Of a DNA stretch of 64,000 bases, positions 34,939 to 43,519 are shown in pieces. Position 1 is the first letter of the stretch. Each line of letters begins with the position of its first letter. The translations under genes were made by a program, and so were the position numbers. Source of the stretch: Gp1-AA122 sp036378535 (lineage in GTDB: Bacteria; Acidobacteriota; Terriglobia; Terriglobales; Acidobacteriaceae); NCBI GenBank assembly GCA_036378535.1, contig DASUWH010000046.1, positions 248,001 to 312,000 of the forward strand, written 5' to 3'. Under the pieces are notes generated by a model. It did not search any database. It was not told the DNA's origin and saw only the letters and a program-made list of their open reading frames with translations.

Positions 34939-36876
34939 TCACTTTCGGTCTTCGACGTCCACATACTCGGCGTCGATCACGCCCTCGTCCTTCTTCTGGC
35001 TTTGGCCATCGGTGGAGGGGCCGCCTTGGGCGCCTGCCCCTGGAGTCGGACCCGCGCCCGGGGCTCCCTGTGGCTGGCTCGCCTTGTACATCTGCTCGGC
35101 CAGTTTGTGCGAGGCCTGGGTCAAACGTTCACGCGCATGATCCATCTGGCTCTTGTCGCCGGACTCGAGCGCCTTTTTCGCATCAGCCACAGCATTTTCG
35201 ACATCCCCGCGCTCGGATCCGGAGATCTTGTCTCCGTGCTCGCGCAGCATCTTCTCGATGCTGTAAACCATCGAGTCGAGCTGGTTGCGGGCTTCGATCT
35301 CCTCGCGCTTGGTTTTGTCCTCGGCGGAGTGTGCGTCGGCTTCCTTGGCCATGCGTTCCACTTCTTCCTTGCTGAGACCCGAAGAAGACGTAATCGTGAT
35401 CTTCTGGTCCTTGCTGGTGGCCATGTCCTTCGCGGTCACGTTCAGAATGCCGTTCGCATCGATGTCAAACGTGACTTCGATCTGCGGTACTCCTCGCGGA
35501 GCCGGAGGCAGGCCGGTCAGATGGAATTTCCCCAGAGTGCGGTTCTGGGCGGCCATCGGACGCTCGCCCTGCAGCACGTGAACCTCAACCGACGTCTGAT
35601 TGTCGGCCGCGGTCGAGAACGTTTCCGTCTTGCGGGTCGGAATCGTTGTGTTGCGCGGGATCATCGCCGTTGCCACCCCGCCCAGCGTTTCGATCGAGAG
35701 CGTCAGCGGGGTCACATCGAGCAGAAGCAGGTCCTTTACCTCACCCTTGAGTACGCCGCCCTGGATGGCGGCGCCTATGGCAACGACTTCATCCGGGTTA
35801 ACTCCCTTGTGGCCTTCTCGCCCAAACAGGTCCTTCACCAGCTGCTGGATGCGAGGCATACGGGTCTGACCGCCAACCAAGACAACTTCGTTGATCTTGC
35901 TGGCGTCCACGCCCGCGTCCTTCATGCACTGGCGGCAGGGACCAACCGAGCGCTGAATGATGTCTTCTACCATGCCTTCCAGCTTTGCCCGGGTGAGTTT
36001 CTTGACCAGGTGCTTAGGGCCGCTGGCGTCTGCCGTAATGAAGGGCAGATTGATCTCAGTCTCCATGGTCGTGGAGAGCTCGATCTTGGCGCGCTCCGCC
36101 GCGTCGCGCAGACGCTGCAAGGCCATCTCGTTGCCTTTCCCCCGTAGATCGAGACCTTCGTCCTTCTTGAACTCATCAACCAGCCAATCGACGATGCGCT
36201 GGTCGATGTTGTCACCTCCCAGGTGCGTGTCGCCGTTGGTCGCCTTCACTTCGATAACGCCTTCGCCGACTTCGAGAATCGAAATATCGAAGGTGCCACC
36301 GCCGAAGTCGTACACAGCGATGGTTTCGTCTTTCTTCTTGTCGAGTCCATAGGCCAGTGCGGCTGCCGTGGGCTCGTTGATGATGCGCTTTACCTCGAGC
36401 CCAGCAATCTTGCCGGCATCTTTGGTCGCCTGCCGCTGGGCGTCGTTGAAGTACGCGGGAACGGTGATGACTGCTTCCGTTACCGGCTCGCCAAGATAAT
36501 CTTCAGCCGCTTTCTTCAGCTTCTGCAGGATCATGGCTGAAACCTGCGGGGGAGTGTGTTCCTTGCCCTGCGCGATCACCGCCACATGGTCGCCGGACTT
36601 GACGACCTTGTAGGGCACCATCTTCATTTCTTCACTGACTTCGTCATAACGGCGTCCCATGAACCGCTTGATCGAATAAATCGTGTTTTCCGGATTCGTA
36701 ATCGCCTGCCGCTTGGCGACCTGCCCGACCAGCCGTTCGCCCGTCTTCGTGAATCCGACTACTGAGGGGGTAGTCCTGCCACCCTCTTCGTTTGCAATAA
36801 CCTTGGGTTCTCCACCTTCCATCACAGCTACGACGGAGTTGGTTGTTCCCAAGTCAATTCCAATAATCTTTGCCAT
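34939..36876 (-). CDS. dnaK: Chaperone DnaK (Hsp70)
   Basis: A 645-residue Hsp70. IGIDLGTTNSVVAVMEGGEP begins the nucleotide-binding domain; the DLGGGTFDISI-type phosphate motif appears as VYDFGGGTFDISILEVGEGV, and the linker LLLLDVTPLTL is present. The substrate-binding and lid domains are full length with a glycine-rich, acidic C-terminus (ending VIDAEYVDVEDRK). The ribosome-binding site GGAGG is near perfect (36885-36889). Transcribed with the 58-residue gene and dnaJ; the upstream promoter carries an HspR operator. Confidence 0.98.
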   Translation of the reverse strand: MAKIIGIDLGTTNSVVAVMEGGEPKVIANEEGGRTTPSVVGFTKTGERLVGQVAKRQAITNPENTIYSIKRFMGRRYDEVSEEMKMVPYKVVKSGDHVAVIAQGKEHTPPQVSAMILQKLKKAAEDYLGEPVTEAVITVPAYFNDAQRQATKDAGKIAGLEVKRIINEPTAAALAYGLDKKKDETIAVYDFGGGTFDISILEVGEGVIEVKATNGDTHLGGDNIDQRIVDWLVDEFKKDEGLDLRGKGNEMALQRLRDAAERAKIELSTTMETEINLPFITADASGPKHLVKKLTRAKLEGMVEDIIQRSVGPCRQCMKDAGVDASKINEVVLVGGQTRMPRIQQLVKDLFGREGHKGVNPDEVVAIGAAIQGGVLKGEVKDLLLLDVTPLTLSIETLGGVATAMIPRNTTIPTRKTETFSTAADNQTSVEVHVLQGERPMAAQNRTLGKFHLTGLPPAPRGVPQIEVTFDIDANGILNVTAKDMATSKDQKITITSSSGLSKEEVERMAKEADAHSAEDKTKREEIEARNQLDSMVYSIEKMLREHGDKISGSERGDVENAVADAKKALESGDKSQMDHARERLTQASHKLAEQMYKASQPQGAPGAGPTPGAGAQGGPSTDGQSQKKDEGVIDAEYVDVEDRK

Positions 36877-36954
36877 TTTGCTTTCCTCCCTACGATTTCT
36901 ATAAGTGCTTTTTAATCAACAGCTTAGTGCAGCTCTCTGGTTTATAGCTGGATC

Positions 36955-36984
36955 ATGATAGAACTTGAGTGCGTTACTGTCAAT
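36955..36984 (-). promoter_or_regulatory. dnaK promoter with HAIR-type HspR operator
   Basis: On the reverse strand TTGACA (36978-36983) and TATCAT (36955-36960) are exactly 17 bases apart. Read on the forward strand, CTTGAGT (36964-36970), seven bases, then TGTCAAT (36978-36984) match the HAIR consensus CTTGAGT-N7-ACTCAAG fully in the first half and at four of seven positions in the second. The operator thus covers the -35 box and the spacer. HspR bound here would block RNA polymerase. hspR is encoded at 30441. Confidence 0.8.
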
Positions 36985-37080
36985 GTTTTAGATGAACATG
37001 CCAGGCGGGCGGTTGCAGGAAGATAAAGTGGATATTGGGAAGTCGATCGGGAAGTGGATAGTTTGGGCTTTCGCGACTCA

Positions 37081-37190
37081 GCTAGAGCAATTCTCCGCTA
37101 GAGCAATTCAACGAAAGGCGGAGAGTCTGTGGAGGTTCTTACTAGCCACTAGCCACTGTTCACTAGCCACTCTGGTATTTACTAGCCACT
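37081..37190. repeat. Tandem repeats downstream of glmS
   Basis: Two sets. GCTAGAGCAATTC occurs at 37081-37093 and 37097-37109. ACTAGCCACT occurs at 37141, 37148, 37162 and 37181, with the heptamer CTAGCCA as core. They end five bases before the glmS stop codon (37195). No hairpin with a T-run is visible. Confidence 0.75.
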
Positions 37191-37194
37191 CTGC

Positions 37195-39069
37195 CTACTC
37201 GACGGTGACCGATTTAGCCAGATTCCGCGGCTGGTCGACATCGCAGCCTCGGCGCACGGCGATGTGATAGGCGAGCAGCTGCAGGGGCACAATTTCGAGG
37301 ATCGCGGAAAGCTCCTCAGTTGTCTCCGGTATGTAAATGACGTGATCGGCGGCCTCCTTGATCTCGTCATCCCCTTCCGTCGCGAGGGCGATCACTTTGC
37401 CCGACCGCGCTTTCACCTCTTTAAGGTTCGAGATGGTTTTTTCATAGCGGACCATAGATCCGGGGTCCTTGGGATCTCGCGTAGCAATAATCACCACCGG
37501 CAAATTTTCGTCAATTAGAGCGTTCGGCCCATGCTTCATCTCGCCGGCAGGATAGCCTTCTGCGTGGATATAGGAGATCTCTTTTAGTTTGAGGGCGCCT
37601 TCGAGCGCGATCGGGTAATGGATTCCGCGGCCAAGAAACAGGAAATCCTGGGAACGCATGTAGTGCTTGGCCAGTTCTTCGCAAACCTCGTCATGTGTCA
37701 GCAAGTGCTCGAGTTTGCCCGGAATCCTGGTGAGATCCTGCACCGCTTCTTTGGCCTGTTCCGCGGTGATTGCGCCACGTACCTGGGCGAGGTACAAAGC
37801 AAACAGATGCAGCGCGGTTAGTTGGGCCGTGAAAGCTTTCGTCGACGCCACCCCGATCTCGGGGCCTGCGTGGGTGTAGATGGTACCGGCCGCCTCGCGC
37901 GTGATCATCGAGCCTACCACGTTGCAGATGGCGATTGTTTTTGAGCCACGAGCTTTGGCCTCACGCTGCGCGGCAATGGTGTCGGCGGTTTCGCCGGATT
38001 GCGAGATCACCAGGGTCATCGTGTCCGAGCCAAGTATCGGATTGCGGTAGCGCCATTCGCTGGCGTAGTCAACCTCAACCGGCACCCGCGCCAGGCGCTC
38101 GATCATGAACTTGCCTGCCAAGCCGGCGTGCCAACTGGTCCCGCACGCCACGATGTTGATCTTTTTCACGGCGCGGAACTCGGGGTCAGAAATTTCCATC
38201 TCGTCCAAAAACACGTGACCGGTGTCCTGCGAGATTCGACCCAAGGTGGTATCGCGTACCGAGCGGGGCTGCTCGTAGATTTCCTTCAGCATGAAATGCT
38301 TGAACCCGCCTTTTTCGGCCATGATCGGATCCCAGGTGACATGCTGGACCTGGCGCACGATCGGGCTGCCTTCAAAGTCGGTGAGCTGAACTCCACCGGG
38401 GGTGATGACCGCGAGGTCGCCATCAGCAAGGAAGAAGAGATCACGGGTGTGATACAGAATCGCAGGTACGTCAGAGGCGACAAAATACTCATCTTTGCCG
38501 AGTCCGATGACTGCAGGAGGGCCATTGCGGGCAGCCACGATCTTGTTGGGTTCATCCACGGAAATGACGGCCAGGGCGAAAACCCCGGTCAATTCCTTGA
38601 CGCTTTTGCGCACCGCTTCTTCCAGACTGGGGCGGTGTCCATTGCTCGTCTTCAGAAAGTACTTTTCGACGAGGTGGGCGATGATTTCCGTGTCGGTCTC
38701 GGTGGTGAACTGGTGGCCCTCTTCCACGAGCTTGCGCTTGAGCGAAAGATAGTTCTCGATAATTCCGTTATGCACGACAACGACTCGACCGGTGCAATCA
38801 CGGTGAGGGTGGGCATTTTCCTCCGTGGGGCGGCCGTGTGTAGCCCAGCGAGTGTGACCGATGCCATAAGTCCCGTCGATCGGCTTCAGCCGGATTACCT
38901 CTTCCAGGTTCCGTAGTTTGCCCTCGGCGCGGCGAATTTGCAGGCCTTCGCCGTTACCCGAGACCGCGATCCCCGCCGAGTCGTAGCCCCGGTATTCGAG
39001 TTTCCGCAAGCCTTCCAGAATGACGGGAACGACACGCTTCTTGCCTACATAGCCAACGATTCCACACAT
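37195..39069 (-). CDS. glmS: Glucosamine-6-phosphate synthase
   Basis: A 624-residue enzyme that makes glucosamine-6-phosphate from fructose-6-phosphate and glutamine, the first step to peptidoglycan and lipopolysaccharide sugars. MCGIVGYVGKKRVVPVILEG carries Cys1 (after removal of Met) of the class-II amidotransferase; two SIS domains follow (SQSGETADTIAAQREAKARG). The start at 39069 is required by the catalytic Cys2; AAGGAG lies upstream. It follows purS by about 70 bases. Confidence 0.97.
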   Translation of the reverse strand: MCGIVGYVGKKRVVPVILEGLRKLEYRGYDSAGIAVSGNGEGLQIRRAEGKLRNLEEVIRLKPIDGTYGIGHTRWATHGRPTEENAHPHRDCTGRVVVVHNGIIENYLSLKRKLVEEGHQFTTETDTEIIAHLVEKYFLKTSNGHRPSLEEAVRKSVKELTGVFALAVISVDEPNKIVAARNGPPAVIGLGKDEYFVASDVPAILYHTRDLFFLADGDLAVITPGGVQLTDFEGSPIVRQVQHVTWDPIMAEKGGFKHFMLKEIYEQPRSVRDTTLGRISQDTGHVFLDEMEISDPEFRAVKKINIVACGTSWHAGLAGKFMIERLARVPVEVDYASEWRYRNPILGSDTMTLVISQSGETADTIAAQREAKARGSKTIAICNVVGSMITREAAGTIYTHAGPEIGVASTKAFTAQLTALHLFALYLAQVRGAITAEQAKEAVQDLTRIPGKLEHLLTHDEVCEELAKHYMRSQDFLFLGRGIHYPIALEGALKLKEISYIHAEGYPAGEMKHGPNALIDENLPVVIIATRDPKDPGSMVRYEKTISNLKEVKARSGKVIALATEGDDEIKEAADHVIYIPETTEELSAILEIVPLQLLAYHIAVRRGCDVDQPRNLAKSVTVE

Positions 39070-39142
39070 GTTGTAAGAACTCCTTGATCTACGGGCGCGG
39101 GCCGACGGAAACAGCCTGCCACAGATTGCTACCGAAGGGGAG

Positions 39143-39388
39143 TTAATCCTCGAGGGAGAATCGGAACTCTTCAATGACCGGGTTGGTCAGCACTTCGCGC
39201 GCCATACGCTCGACCTCCGCCTCGGCTTCCGTTCTGTTCAAGCCGCCGTTCAGCGTGATCTCGAAATACTTTCCCTGGCGCACGTCCTGCAAACCTCGGT
39301 ACCCCATCTTCTTGAGCGCGCCCTGAATAGTTTTGCCCTGGGGATCGAGCACGCTTTTCTTCAGGGAGACATACACAAAAGCTCGCAT
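39143..39388 (-). CDS. purS: Phosphoribosylformylglycinamidine synthase subunit PurS
   Basis: An 81-residue protein. KKSVLDPQGKTIQGALKKMG and the late NPVIEEFRFSLED are characteristic of PurS. It forms a complex with PurL and PurQ in purine synthesis. Neither partner is in the window, which is uncommon; they must be elsewhere. It lies just upstream of glmS. Confidence 0.92.
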   Translation of the reverse strand: MRAFVYVSLKKSVLDPQGKTIQGALKKMGYRGLQDVRQGKYFEITLNGGLNRTEAEAEVERMAREVLTNPVIEEFRFSLED

Positions 39389-39467
39389 GCAGGAGCATTA
39401 TACGTCAGCCCGAGGGCCCGGCAGTGGGCCAATGGAGGCGCTGGCGCCGGTCGAAAGTGCTACAACC

Positions 39468-39713
39468 TCAGCCCAGCGTGGCAATTCTGTGATCCAACTC
39501 GGTCAATGCATCCTGCAGCATCTTCCGGTACCGCTCGTTCCGGATGCTCTCCAATTGTTGGAGAACGCGCTTGCGGTCCAGGAGTAACCCTTGTCGTTTC
39601 TGTAGTTTAAGCTTTTCTTCCGGGCCAAGGATCGGCTTGCGCGGCGCTGCTATCGACTCCGACGCTTCCGCCTGTTGCGCTTCGACGGCCTTGCTCTCCC
39701 ATCCGCGGGCCAT
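39468..39713 (-). CDS. Small coiled-coil protein of unknown function
   Basis: An 81-residue protein. Its C-terminal half (about 35-81) is a charged helical region (KLKLQKRQGLLLDRKRVLQQ; YRKMLQDALTELDHRIATL) fit for a coiled coil; the N-terminus begins MARGWESKAVEAQ. Similar short proteins occur in Acidobacteriota beside other small-molecule genes; this is from memory. Start at 39713 chosen by the MARGWESK pattern; a longer frame starts at 39734. No function is known. Confidence 0.55.
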   Translation of the reverse strand: MARGWESKAVEAQQAEASESIAAPRKPILGPEEKLKLQKRQGLLLDRKRVLQQLESIRNERYRKMLQDALTELDHRIATLG

Positions 39714-40026
39714 AGCCAACATTATAGTGCGCACCCCAGGCCGCCGCGTGCGTTCTGTGAAGGTGCGGCAATTAAATTCCCGTTATGGAGTTCCCGTCAC
39801 GAGTCAACGCTCGTGACCAGTCCACTTTCGTATGTCTACTGGAGAGTACACTTTTTGTTGGTTGAATGAGTATTTTTGCGGATTGCTATGTAACTCAACC
39901 GGCACAAGAATACTTAGTCACAGTTAAGATAACTGCTGCGTGTCGCCGCCGCGCGCGGGTACAGGTCGAAGCACATCAGCAGCAGACGCACATCTAAGCA
40001 GTGATTCGCTTCGGGAGGTAACGCCA

Positions 40027-40173
40027 TTGTCGCAGTTTATTGCTGTTTTCAAAACTCTGGCTGCTGACTTTTCTCCGCCCGTTTTTCCGCCCCCTGTTCA
40101 CACTCTCCCCCAAGGTCGCGGTCGTCCGATTTATGAAAGGCGTAACCTAGCGGACTTTACACGACCGACATAA
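40027..40173 (+). CDS. Possible 48-residue ORF (weak)
   Basis: A TTG at 40027 is preceded by GGGAGGT (40013-40019) at a spacing of seven, an unusually good Shine-Dalgarno match. The frame starts MSQFIAVFKTLAADFSPPVF and runs to a stop at 40171-40173. It is proline-rich in the middle and unlike known families. The ribosome-binding site is the only evidence. Confidence 0.25.
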   Translation: MSQFIAVFKTLAADFSPPVFPPPVHTLPQGRGRPIYERRNLADFTRPT

Positions 40174-40239
40174 CCTGCAGGCGGAAAGTTGATCGGCCGG
40201 ATTTGCTGTGTTTGGGCCCCACTAAATATCGATAATGGT

Positions 40240-40251
40240 CAATGTACATTG
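40240..40251. promoter_or_regulatory. Perfect 12-base palindrome near the sigma54-activator promoter
   Basis: CAATGTACATTG is self-complementary over 12 bases and lies four bases after a GATAAT box, about 35 bases before the start codon at 40286. A homodimeric repressor or autoregulator could bind here. No regulator can be named. Confidence 0.4.
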
Positions 40252-40285
40252 TTCTTCTTTGTCTTGAGTGGAAGAGGGTACATCG

Positions 40286-42382
40286 ATGTCATATCAACTT
40301 GTGTCATCAGGGGAGCAATTGCCAGTGGCACAGCCGCCGAGGTCCGACTCAGATTTAGAAACGACGCCGGATTCCATCCTTCAACGCTATCGTGCCCTCC
40401 TCGACCTGGGAGATTTGTTTGCGCGCCAGCACAGCCTGTCGGAGTTGTTGCTCGAGTTGGCCGGCAGACTGCAAAATGTGGCGCGCTTCGATCTCTTAGT
40501 CTTTGCGTTACACGATCCGGCAGAAAACGTGATGCGTCTTACGGTGCTCAACCATAGCAAGAAAACCGATGCGCTTGAGGTGCGTGTCAACAGGTCCGCA
40601 ACGGGTTGGACCTGGGAACACCAACAACCCTTAGTCATTGCGGACTTACTTAAGGACGAGAGTTATCCGGATACGGTGAAATATCTTCGCGAGCGCAATA
40701 TGCATTCCGGCTGTTGGTTGCCTCTGACCATACGGGAGCAACGGCTAGGAGCGCTCGCCTTCACTAGCATCGCGCGTGCAGCGTATACCCCGGCAGATGT
40801 CGAATTTTTGCAGCGCGTGACGGAACTCGTGGCTGTGGCAGTTGATAGCGCTGTGGCCCACGAAGCTTTGAAAGAAGACAAGCTAAGGTTGGAACTCTTG
40901 TTGGAAGTAAGTCGAACACTTTCTTCGAGCTTGGATTTTGATCGGCTATTTCCGTTAGTGTCGGATGCGTTACATCGGGTTGTGCCGCTGGACCACGCGA
41001 GCATCGCTCTTCCTGATCCGGGCCGAGATGGCCTGAACTTATTGCTGGTGCATCCATCGTGGGAGGGCGCAGCACATTTTGTGCCCACCGCCGACTCCCT
41101 GGCTGCTCCGGCGATGCGCGACCGCCAGCCCAAGTGCTATACGCGTGCCGATTTGGAACGCAGCCGCTCGCCCTTCGCTCTCCACCTATTGCAACATGGG
41201 ATTGAACACGCATGCTGCTTTCCACTGATTACTTCGCGCGGCGTGATTGGTGCCTTGAATTTAGCCAGCAAAGAAAATCCCATCAGCCGTAAGGGGCAGG
41301 CCGATCTGCTCTCTCACATTGCCAACAATGTGGCCATCGCTCTGGAAAACGCCCAAGCCTATCGGGAGATCGCCGGCCTCAAAGCCAAACTGACTGAGGA
41401 AAAACTGTATCTGGAAGATGAGATCCGCACGGAGTTGCACTTTGAGGAAATCATTGGAGAAAGTGCGCAAATCAAACGCACTTTGGCCGATGCACGAACT
41501 GTAGCCTGCAGTGACGCAAATGTACTGATCCTGGGAGAAACAGGCACGGGTAAGGAACTGGTCGCGCGCGCTATTCACCGCATGAGTGCGCGTCAGGACC
41601 ACAGCTTCATCAAAGTCAATTGCGCTGCAATACCTACAGGGCTGCTGGAAAGCGAGTTGTTTGGCCATGAGAAGGGGGCCTTTACGGGAGCGCTTACTCA
41701 AAAAATTGGCCGCTTGGAACTGGCGAACATGGGAACTGTATTTCTCGATGAAGTGGGTGATATTCCTCTCGAATTGCAACCCAAACTGTTGCGGGTATTG
41801 CAGGACCAGGAATTCGAACGCCTGGGAAGTAATAAAACCATCAAAGTGAATGTGCGCCTGATCGCCGCAACCAATCGTGATTTGGCCAGCCTGGTGGTCG
41901 CGCGCGAGTTCCGCAGTGATCTCTATTATCGGTTGCGAGTCTTCCCCATTCAGGTGCCTTCGTTACGAGAGCGGCGGCAGGACATACCTCTTCTAGTCCG
42001 CTATTTCGTGCAACGGTTTTCCCGGCGGATGAAAAAAAATATCGATAGTGTTCCAGCAGCGACCATGGACATTCTGACCAGCTGGGATTGGCCGGGCAAT
42101 ATCCGGGAATTAGAGAATTTTCTCGAGCGCTCCGTTATTTTGTCGAAGGGCCCGGTTCTGAGTATCCCCGCGGCCGAGCTTCGACCATTGCCGGAAACGA
42201 CTTCACGCAGAGACACCAGTTTGGAAACGGCCGAGCGCGAGCACATCCTGCGGATCCTTCACGAGACCAGTGGGGTGATTTCAGGCCCCCGAGGAGCCGC
42301 GGCGCGCCTGGGGCTTAAACGCACGACCCTGCAATCCAAGATGCAAAAACTGGGGATTTCCCGCCTGGACTACCAGAGTTGA
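40286..42382 (+). CDS. Sigma54-dependent activator with two GAF domains
   Basis: A 698-residue FhlA/NorR-like activator. GAF-like domains at about 30-190 and 205-365, then an AAA+ domain with GETGTGKELVARAIH (about 417), the sigma54-contact loop GAFTGA (about 466) and Walker B VFLDEVGDI. The C-terminus has a Fis-type HTH (GAAARLGLKRTTLQSKMQKL). It should activate RpoN promoters in response to a small ligand sensed by the GAF domains. No sigma54 promoter was found in the window, so its targets are unknown. ATG at 40286 is favoured over a GTG six codons earlier. Confidence 0.94.
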   Translation: MSYQLVSSGEQLPVAQPPRSDSDLETTPDSILQRYRALLDLGDLFARQHSLSELLLELAGRLQNVARFDLLVFALHDPAENVMRLTVLNHSKKTDALEVRVNRSATGWTWEHQQPLVIADLLKDESYPDTVKYLRERNMHSGCWLPLTIREQRLGALAFTSIARAAYTPADVEFLQRVTELVAVAVDSAVAHEALKEDKLRLELLLEVSRTLSSSLDFDRLFPLVSDALHRVVPLDHASIALPDPGRDGLNLLLVHPSWEGAAHFVPTADSLAAPAMRDRQPKCYTRADLERSRSPFALHLLQHGIEHACCFPLITSRGVIGALNLASKENPISRKGQADLLSHIANNVAIALENAQAYREIAGLKAKLTEEKLYLEDEIRTELHFEEIIGESAQIKRTLADARTVACSDANVLILGETGTGKELVARAIHRMSARQDHSFIKVNCAAIPTGLLESELFGHEKGAFTGALTQKIGRLELANMGTVFLDEVGDIPLELQPKLLRVLQDQEFERLGSNKTIKVNVRLIAATNRDLASLVVAREFRSDLYYRLRVFPIQVPSLRERRQDIPLLVRYFVQRFSRRMKKNIDSVPAATMDILTSWDWPGNIRELENFLERSVILSKGPVLSIPAAELRPLPETTSRRDTSLETAEREHILRILHETSGVISGPRGAAARLGLKRTTLQSKMQKLGISRLDYQS

Positions 42383-42522
42383 GACGATGCCGCCGTACCG
42401 GCAGAGGGTGCCGAATCGCCATCGGCTAGTCTCCTGTCCAGTTCCACAGATACGCGAAGACCTTTCAATTGACACCGCTTAACTCCCCTTCATTTTGGCA
42501 AAGAACGTGCCCTGCACAACGC

Positions 42523-42816
42523 ATGCTGCGGATAACTGTAGAAGAACAACACGGCTGGGCAACTATCCATCTGGAAGGAACACTCTGCGGGCCCTGGGTG
42601 GACGAGCTGCGCCAGTGCTGGTGGGGAACATTGGCTTGTCCCGAGCAGGTGGTAGTGGACCTGGAGTCTGTGACGTCGATGGATGAACCTGCGAAGTCGT
42701 TGCTCGAAGAGATGCATGCTGCGGGCACGCAATTACACGGTCGTGGCCTTATGACCAACTACATCCTGGAACAAATTCAGAACGGTTCCCGAGAAGATAG
42801 AGGGAGATCCTTATGA
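42523..42816 (+). CDS. STAS-like single-domain protein
   Basis: A 97-residue protein. WATIHLEGTLCGPWVDELRQ and PEQVVVDLESVTSMDEPAKS match the sheet-helix pattern of STAS anti-sigma-factor antagonists, where a serine (here within VTSMDE) may be phosphorylated. It overlaps the FNR-like gene by four bases (ATGA), indicating translational coupling. ATG at 42523 has no strong ribosome-binding site. Confidence 0.65.
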   Translation: MLRITVEEQHGWATIHLEGTLCGPWVDELRQCWWGTLACPEQVVVDLESVTSMDEPAKSLLEEMHAAGTQLHGRGLMTNYILEQIQNGSREDRGRSL

Positions 42817-43517
42817 ACGCGCCTTATGGGCTAGAGGTGATCGAGAGTTGTACTGACTGCAAGTTGCGGCACGGGTTCTGCGACTTTTCCAGCGACACCC
42901 TGAAAGCCTTTAATGTCATCGGTCACAAACAAACTTATCCCGCGGCAGCGCTCTTGTTCGCCGAGGGCCAGAGCCCGCGCGGCGTTCTGGTTCTATGCAG
43001 TGGCCGTGTGAAGCTTTCTACGGCATCGCGTGAGGGCAAGGTGCTGATTCTGAAAGTGGCGTCGCCGGGCGATGTGTTGGGCCTGAGCGCGGTGCTGTCG
43101 GGAGTTCCCTATGAGGCCACCGCCGAAACTGTGACCCCGTGTCGGGTGACCTTTATCGGGCGCGATCATCTTGCCAACTTTCTCACCCGATATGGCGACG
43201 CCGGACTGAGAGCGGCGCGCGCGGTCAGCAAGGAATACCAGGACGCCTGCCTCGAAATTCAGGAAATCCTATTGGCTCCTTCGTCCGCGGGAAAACTGGC
43301 AAAACTGCTTCTTTCCTGGGCCGAGGACGGCAAAAAGGACGGCGAAGGACGGGTTCGCTCCATGTTGACCCACGAAGAGATGGCTCAGATGATAGGAGCT
43401 TCGCGGGAAACAGTAACCAGAGTCATGACGCAGTTGAAGCGCAAGCAGATCATTCGGCTGGAAGGAAGCACTCTGGTCATCAGAAATCGAATCGGGCTGG
43501 AGCAGTTGGCAACCTGA
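42813..43517 (+). CDS. Crp/Fnr-family regulator with FNR-like cysteines
   Basis: A 234-residue regulator. The N-terminus has Cys13, Cys16 and Cys23 (CTDCKLRHGFC) and Cys110 in VTPCRVTFI aligns with the fourth FNR ligand, suggesting a 4Fe-4S cluster that senses oxygen or NO. A cyclic-nucleotide-binding-like barrel and a dimer helix follow, then an HTH with SRETVTRVMTQLKRKQII, whose E..xTR resembles the FNR recognition helix. The gap between Cys16 and Cys23 is one residue longer than in E. coli FNR. Overlaps the STAS gene. Confidence 0.88.
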   Translation: MNAPYGLEVIESCTDCKLRHGFCDFSSDTLKAFNVIGHKQTYPAAALLFAEGQSPRGVLVLCSGRVKLSTASREGKVLILKVASPGDVLGLSAVLSGVPYEATAETVTPCRVTFIGRDHLANFLTRYGDAGLRAARAVSKEYQDACLEIQEILLAPSSAGKLAKLLLSWAEDGKKDGEGRVRSMLTHEEMAQMIGASRETVTRVMTQLKRKQIIRLEGSTLVIRNRIGLEQLAT

Positions 43518-43519
43518 GC

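Larger units (their letters stand above)
39714..40285. other. Long intergenic region upstream of the sigma54 activator
   Basis: About 570 bases. It holds a possible 48-residue ORF (40027-40173), the palindrome at 40240-40251 and a GATAAT box at 40231-40236. The first part is AT-richer than the surrounding genes and has no other evident gene. Confidence 0.5.

Noticed and set aside
34831..36147. Long open frame of 438 codons on the forward strand opposite dnaK
   Set aside because: It is the antisense shadow of dnaK, with no ribosome-binding site and a low-complexity, histidine- and arginine-rich translation.
37195..37300. Possible glmS ribozyme or riboswitch
   Set aside because: The region before glmS (39070-39142) is only about 70 bases and lacks the ribozyme core. 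The repeats lie after the gene, not in its leader.
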